DNA of 64,000 nucleotides from an uncultured Schlesneria sp. GTDB taxonomy: Bacteria; Planctomycetota; Planctomycetia; Planctomycetales; Planctomycetaceae. Both the position numbers and the translations under genes were made by a program. The DNA is taken from assembly GCA_903840265.1 (NCBI GenBank), contig CAIMFH010000185.1, forward strand, positions 1-64,000. Reading direction: 5' to 3'. The notes beneath the pieces were generated by a model. It was not told where the DNA came from and searched no databases. It saw only the letters and a program-made list of their open reading frames with translations. Below are positions 59,925 through 64,000 of this stretch, piece after piece (position 1 is the stretch's first letter; every line of letters begins with the position of its first letter).

Positions 59925-62453
59925 GTGCAACGTTCATACAGTCGAAGTGATCTTGCTGTTGTCGCCAATCGCGCCGGCGATTGGGCAGCGTTGCTGGCGT
60001 CATCACGGTTGGCGATGTTGGCGGCTGTGCTCGTGACGCTCGTTGGCTGCGGTAAGGCGACTTCGAAACCAAGTGTTGACGAAGCGGGCAAAGAGCCCGC
60101 CGCAGAGGTCGATACAACGCCTGCGGTGCAGAACCCTCAAGACATCGCGCTGCGTGGTAGGGCGACACTGACGGTTTCATCGAATCCGCCCGGTTGTCTG
60201 GTGATGGTGGATCTGATTCCGGTCAAGAACGAAAAAGAGGGGCTGGCCTTAACCCCGTGTGAAGTCGTGGTTGCGACGGGGTCGCATTCGATTTCGGTCG
60301 AGCGAGCAGGTGGTCGACGAGCGACTCAGGTGCAAGAGATCCAGGCCGATCGCGAACTGGAATTCGATGTCAGTTCGGAGAGTGGCGAACTGGACGACCC
60401 GGGGATCTGGAACGCACCTCTGTTCGAAGCCGCGGTCGGTCGCCCGATTGCTCTCACGGCGCTGAACACTCGTCAGAAGGAGCTGGATCCGTTCATTTCG
60501 GTTGATGGACGTACGATCTACTTCGTCAGTGATCGGGACGGCACCAAGGGCGTCTACTCGGCGACGCGGCCCAGTCCGTATCATGACTTCGAGTCGCCAA
60601 AGGTGATCTCTGCCTCCAGCGGAGCCGACTTGCCGATCTCTCCGTCAGTCACCAACGATGGCCTGATGCTGGTCTACGCAGTTCCTGAAAAGTCGAGATT
60701 ATGGCAACTGACTCGGAAGGATGCCGAATCTCCGTTTAATGGCAAAGAAATCGCGAGGGCCGATGAACAAGGAGAACGCCCCTGGCGATCATCGCAACTC
60801 TCAAGTGACGGACTACGACTTTATTGGACTGAGGAAACGGAAGAGGCGCTGCTGACGCGTGCGACGGTGCGATCGGCGACGAACAAGCTGTTCGGTAAAA
60901 CGTTGGCGTTTGAACTGCCAGGGCATCATCCGCATCTTTCGTCAGACAGCTTGCGACAGTATTCGTTTGACGGAACGGTTCTGAAGCGGTCTCGCCGTGG
61001 AAATGTCCGCCAGCCGTTTGGCGAATTGGAAGTCGTCGCCGAGTTGCAATTGGACGGTTACGTCGCCAACCCACAGTATCGTCAATTCTGGCTGACCGAA
61101 GATGAGCAATGGATGTACTACTGCAACAATCCCAAAGGATTGAGTGATCTGTACGTCGTGCGCCTGTCGGACGGACCGGGCTGGGGGCGATCGTATGTCG
61201 GCAAGACTGTCGCCGATAAGATGGCTGTCGCCGCGACGGAAACGGAAATGAAGCCCCTCGTCGATGCTACGCCGACAGAGACAGTCGATCCGCGCACGCT
61301 CCCTTTGGCTTACACGACGCATTGGGCCAAGCTCACGAAATTGCTGGAAGACAATCAAGGAGATGACGCGGTTGCGTTGGTCAAAGAAGCATTGGCTGAC
61401 AAGAACCTGGAAGGTGATCGCGAGCTGCTGAACTGGGACTTGAAGTTGGCTGAAGCTTTAACCGAGTTCAATCAGGACGTGCAGCGCGGCTTGCAGGCAC
61501 TGAAGCCAGGTGCTCCCGTTCGCGTGGCCGGAACCAAGTTTGAGTTTGGTCGAGTCGATGGGGAGTCACTGCATCTGAAATTGAAAGACAAAGAGATCGT
61601 CAAGAAGCTGACTGACTTGTCACCGGGTGAACGAATTTCCATTGCCGAGACAGGCTTGGAAAAGGCCGCGGGGCCGCGTGCTTTTCGCTATGCGATCTAT
61701 CTGTATTTCCAAGGGAAGCTCAATCAGGCCAATGCCGACAACTGGTTCAAACGAGCGGAAAGCGAAGGGGACAAGTTTCGCGAACGACTGGCTTACCGAG
61801 TCTTTCATCAGGCTCAGTCCGAACTGGCACGTGGCAACACAGCGGCGGCAATGGCGTTCTTAGATGCCGTGCCGATTGTGTCGGGGCCGAATACGGATGC
61901 TGCCAAACAAGCGGCCAAAGTCCACGACACTCTGTACGAGGCGTTGGTCTGGAAAGAGGTCGGCAAGCGCAAATGGAAACGTGGTAATCAGGGCGAATTC
62001 ACGGCCGACGGAGTTCGCGCGAACGATTCGTATCTGGTCTCTGAAAAGGAATACGGGGACTTCGAACTGACCTGCGAATGGCAAGTCTTCGAGCCCAATG
62101 CGATGGGCGGGATTTACTTCCGCTACAGCGGCAAAGGCAAGCCGCTGGAAAGTGGAGCCAAGATTCATCTGGCCAATGATGCTGACCTGAGGAAGATGGA
62201 TCGCTTTGCGACGGGAGCGTTGTTTGCCGTCGCGTCCCCCGATGCCAACGCGAGTCACCCCAGCGGCCAGTGGAACACGCTGAAGATTCAAGTTCGCGGA
62301 ACCGCCGTGAAGGTGTGGATCAACGACAAACAAGTCCAGGAAGCCACCTTGCCGAAGGCCGTCCCAAGCAGTGGTACCGTGATGCTTGATGGTGTGATCG
62401 GCGGCATTAGCTACCGCAAAGTGCTGCTGTTCGACCTTACCAATTCGAAGTAA
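59925..62453 (+). CDS. PEGA / PD40-repeat / DUF1080 lipoprotein
   Basis: 842 residues from GTG 59925, chosen because the earlier open frame overlaps the previous gene. The N-terminal helix MLAAVLVTLVGC-type contains lipobox LVGC, though it lies about 40 residues in. Next is a PEGA-like domain (LTVSSNPPGCLVMVDLIPVK), then WD40-like PD40 repeats (DPFISVDGRTIYFVSDRDGT, SPSVTNDGLMLVYAV), a helical region with repeat units (about residues 480-640), and a C-terminal DUF1080-like sandwich (GDFELTCEWQVFEPNAMGGI, NTLKIQVRGTAVKVWINDKQ). This combination is unusual. Probably an envelope protein that senses or binds glycan; enzymatic activity is not evident. Confidence 0.78.
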   Translation: MQRSYSRSDLAVVANRAGDWAALLASSRLAMLAAVLVTLVGCGKATSKPSVDEAGKEPAAEVDTTPAVQNPQDIALRGRATLTVSSNPPGCLVMVDLIPVKNEKEGLALTPCEVVVATGSHSISVERAGGRRATQVQEIQADRELEFDVSSESGELDDPGIWNAPLFEAAVGRPIALTALNTRQKELDPFISVDGRTIYFVSDRDGTKGVYSATRPSPYHDFESPKVISASSGADLPISPSVTNDGLMLVYAVPEKSRLWQLTRKDAESPFNGKEIARADEQGERPWRSSQLSSDGLRLYWTEETEEALLTRATVRSATNKLFGKTLAFELPGHHPHLSSDSLRQYSFDGTVLKRSRRGNVRQPFGELEVVAELQLDGYVANPQYRQFWLTEDEQWMYYCNNPKGLSDLYVVRLSDGPGWGRSYVGKTVADKMAVAATETEMKPLVDATPTETVDPRTLPLAYTTHWAKLTKLLEDNQGDDAVALVKEALADKNLEGDRELLNWDLKLAEALTEFNQDVQRGLQALKPGAPVRVAGTKFEFGRVDGESLHLKLKDKEIVKKLTDLSPGERISIAETGLEKAAGPRAFRYAIYLYFQGKLNQANADNWFKRAESEGDKFRERLAYRVFHQAQSELARGNTAAAMAFLDAVPIVSGPNTDAAKQAAKVHDTLYEALVWKEVGKRKWKRGNQGEFTADGVRANDSYLVSEKEYGDFELTCEWQVFEPNAMGGIYFRYSGKGKPLESGAKIHLANDADLRKMDRFATGALFAVASPDANASHPSGQWNTLKIQVRGTAVKVWINDKQVQEATLPKAVPSSGTVMLDGVIGGISYRKVLLFDLTNSK

Positions 62454-62484
62454 AGCCGTGGCTACTTCTTCCCATGGCTGTTAA

Positions 62485-63168
62485 CTACGGTTGCCGAACA
62501 ACAGGCTGCGGTGAGGCGGGCTTGGCGACGGTCTTCAAGACCTCCACCGCCAGTCGATCATCTCCTTGCAGGCGGACGACTAGTTCGAGTTCGCGTGCGC
62601 CCGCTTCAGGGTAGCCCGCGACGATGTAGTGGTAGGCTTGTACGAATCGCGCACCGGCATCGGCCGGATGTTTTTTGGTGTACGCTTCCAATGTACGAAG
62701 CTGCTTGGTGTAGGTGGCCACGTCGGGATAGAGGCGAATCATGTCGGGCCACATCCAGTATCTTCGCCCGTTTGCCAAGGCGATGTGCGACGAGTTGGAT
62801 GCCGTTTCATAGTCCCCTTTGGCAAAGAAGACGAGCGAACGCAGTTCGTGCAATGTTGGATCATCAGGACACTGTGTCAGCGCCTGGTTCAAGATCTTCA
62901 GCGATGAGTCGTAGTCGCCTTGTTTGAAAGAGGCCGTCGCCTGGACCAATGACTGTTCACAGCGACCGACGACTTTGGAATTGATCGCCGTTGGCGCGGG
63001 TGCCACCGGAACGATGGTAACATCGGGCAGCGGAGTCGGCGGCACTACAACTGTTCTCGGAGCTTCGAACGCCGGCGGCACTGCTGGAGGAACTTGTGCA
63101 GCGGCAATCAGTGTCCATTGCAGCAGAACTCCTGTCGTTCCCAGAGCGGTCGAAAATCGTTGCATCAT
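62485..63168 (-). CDS. Exported TPR-like protein with Pro-rich N-terminus
   Basis: 227 residues. Signal peptide (MQRFSTALGTTGVLLQWTLI, ending AAAQ), a Pro/Val-rich linker of about 40 residues, then tetratricopeptide-type helices: EQSLVQATASFKQGDYDSSL, LNQALTQCPDDPTLHELRSL, FFAKGDYETASNSSHIALAN, and AGARFVQAYHYIVAGYPEAG. Likely a periplasmic scaffold for protein-protein contacts. It is convergent with the lipoprotein gene at 59925, leaving 31 bp. The frame opens with two adjacent ATG codons; the first is used. Confidence 0.82.
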   Translation of the reverse strand: MMQRFSTALGTTGVLLQWTLIAAAQVPPAVPPAFEAPRTVVVPPTPLPDVTIVPVAPAPTAINSKVVGRCEQSLVQATASFKQGDYDSSLKILNQALTQCPDDPTLHELRSLVFFAKGDYETASNSSHIALANGRRYWMWPDMIRLYPDVATYTKQLRTLEAYTKKHPADAGARFVQAYHYIVAGYPEAGARELELVVRLQGDDRLAVEVLKTVAKPASPQPVVRQP

Positions 63169-63497
63169 GATGGCATTCCGGATTTCAAAGACAGGACGGA
63201 CAGCGGCTTTGGAAGAAAGCCCACACTAGCCTATGCAATCGCAATGCCGCTAAGGAATAGCCAACTTGCGATGACGGACACCGAATGCGCGAGCCTGAAG
63301 AGCCGACGACTAGGAACATTCGCGACCAAAGTGGCCAAAAATCGACAAGGCAGTCGCACTCACAACCCAACTTCACTGGTCCTTGAACTCGATCGTCCAT
63401 AGGTGAGGCTGTCATTGTCCGGTTTAAGATTTGCAATGCAGTCTTATCGGGAATGGATCGAAATCAACTCTGAACCTCTGCTGGGAGTGAATCGAAA
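63169..63497. other. Intergenic region between TPR gene and PNPOx-like gene
   Basis: 329 bp between divergent genes. I see no coding frame, repeat or strong hairpin. It should contain both promoters; GGGAG at 63482-63486 is the likely ribosome binding site of the gene at 63498. Confidence 0.5.
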
Positions 63498-63992
63498 ATG
63501 ACAACGACACCCGACAACAAGTTGCGAGAACTGTTGCAAGATTTCGGAATTGCGATGCTGGTGACTCGCGGACCGCAGGGGCAATTGAGATCACGGCCGA
63601 TGGCGATGGTTCAAGTCGAACCAGATGGAACACTTTGGTTGCTGACTGATCGACACTCGGGAAAGTTGGACGAGATTTCGCAGGACAGTCACGTCAATGT
63701 TTCCGCGCAATCAAGCTCCAAATTCGTCTCTATCAGTGGCAAAGCTTCGGCAGTCGAAGATCGTCGCAAGATCGCCGAGCTGTGGAAGGAACCGTTCAAG
63801 GTGTGGTTCCCCGGCGGCAAAGAAGATCCTTCGTTGGTTCTGCTGAAGATCACCGGTGATGCCGGCGAATACTGGGATAACAGCGGCACGAGTGGGATCA
63901 AATACTTGATCGAAGCGGGTCGAGCGTATCTCAGTGGAACGCGACCGAATCTGGAGAATGACCCCAAGATTCATGGGAAAGTCACTCTGTGA
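63498..63992 (+). CDS. Pyridoxamine 5'-phosphate oxidase-family protein (general stress protein 26-like)
   Basis: 164 residues, ATG 63498 with GGGAG nine or so bases upstream. A split-barrel flavin-binding fold: FGIAMLVTRGPQGQLRSRPM, then DGTLWLLTDRHSGKLDEISQ, VNVSAQSSSKFVSISGKASA and LWKEPFKVWFPGGKEDPSLV. This is the pattern of the general-stress GSP26 branch of the PNPOx superfamily rather than the biosynthetic PdxH, since the PLP-binding signature of PdxH is not seen. It may bind FMN, FAD or a deazaflavin; reaction unknown. The gene is complete and ends 8 bp before the window edge. Confidence 0.88.
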   Translation: MTTTPDNKLRELLQDFGIAMLVTRGPQGQLRSRPMAMVQVEPDGTLWLLTDRHSGKLDEISQDSHVNVSAQSSSKFVSISGKASAVEDRRKIAELWKEPFKVWFPGGKEDPSLVLLKITGDAGEYWDNSGTSGIKYLIEAGRAYLSGTRPNLENDPKIHGKVTL

Positions 63993-64000
63993 ATGCCGTT

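Overview
The window looks like a chromosomal segment of a planctomycete (order Planctomycetales, by inference). The sequence itself shows three DUF1559 'H-X9-DG' pseudopilin-like proteins, a DUF1501/DUF1501/DUF1549-DUF1553 cluster with DUF1559, several PQQ-like beta-propeller lipoproteins, a membrane-tethered Ser/Thr kinase, and an MFS-spermidine synthase fusion. This combination is typical of that phylum. GC is moderate to high, GTG starts are fairly common, and about fifty genes are packed on both strands.

Layout. 1-5.5 kb: minus-strand housekeeping and membrane genes (edge-truncated thioredoxin, HD-domain protein, CstA-type transporter, BatA/VWA membrane protein). 5.5-9.5 kb: a tandemly duplicated cassette, each unit being a structured leader, a DUF1559 pseudopilin, a hairpin and a small lipoprotein. 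9.6-13.6 kb, minus strand: a kinase with a C-terminal caspase-like domain, then an EboE-like protein. 14-17.6 kb: ECF sigma factor, putative anti-sigma factor with a collagen-like tail, a LamG/DUF1080-like exported protein and a DgkA-type kinase. 17.8-24.5 kb: two two-component pairs in opposite gene order around a small gene with a PD-(D/E)XK motif that lies between inverted repeats, followed by a dus gene. 24.8-32.8 kb: MFS-spermidine synthase fusion, small membrane proteins, a ChlI/MoxR-type AAA+ ATPase and a polysaccharide export lipoprotein. 32.8-34 kb: a 1.15-kb noncoding divergent region with repeated TGACA motifs and hairpins. 34-40.4 kb: the DUF1501/DUF1501/DUF1553/DUF1559 cluster, with long inverted repeats between genes. 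40.4-51.3 kb: hydrolase, rpsU, SGNH esterase, a DHODH-like barrel fused to a membrane domain, PfpI, truD, a PQQ-like lipoprotein and pckA. 51.3-54.3 kb: a small accessory patch with a CHAT-domain protein. 54.5-64 kb: DUF1294 protein, a 1503-residue PQQ-propeller protein, a PEGA/PD40/DUF1080 lipoprotein, a TPR protein and a PNPOx-like protein.

The most unusual content, in my reading: (i) the duplicated pseudopilin-lipoprotein cassette, whose intergenic hairpin is kept by compensatory base changes; (ii) the kinase with a caspase-like domain that lacks the catalytic cysteine, and separately a CHAT protein that keeps its His/Cys dyad; (iii) a degenerate dihydroorotate-dehydrogenase barrel fused to a duplicated membrane module; (iv) at least six families of long palindromic intergenic repeats, one pair of which encloses the nuclease-like gene; (v) the phased TGACA cluster. 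I see no rRNA, tRNA, CRISPR array or recognisable transposase. All function names rest on motifs read by eye; no database search was possible.
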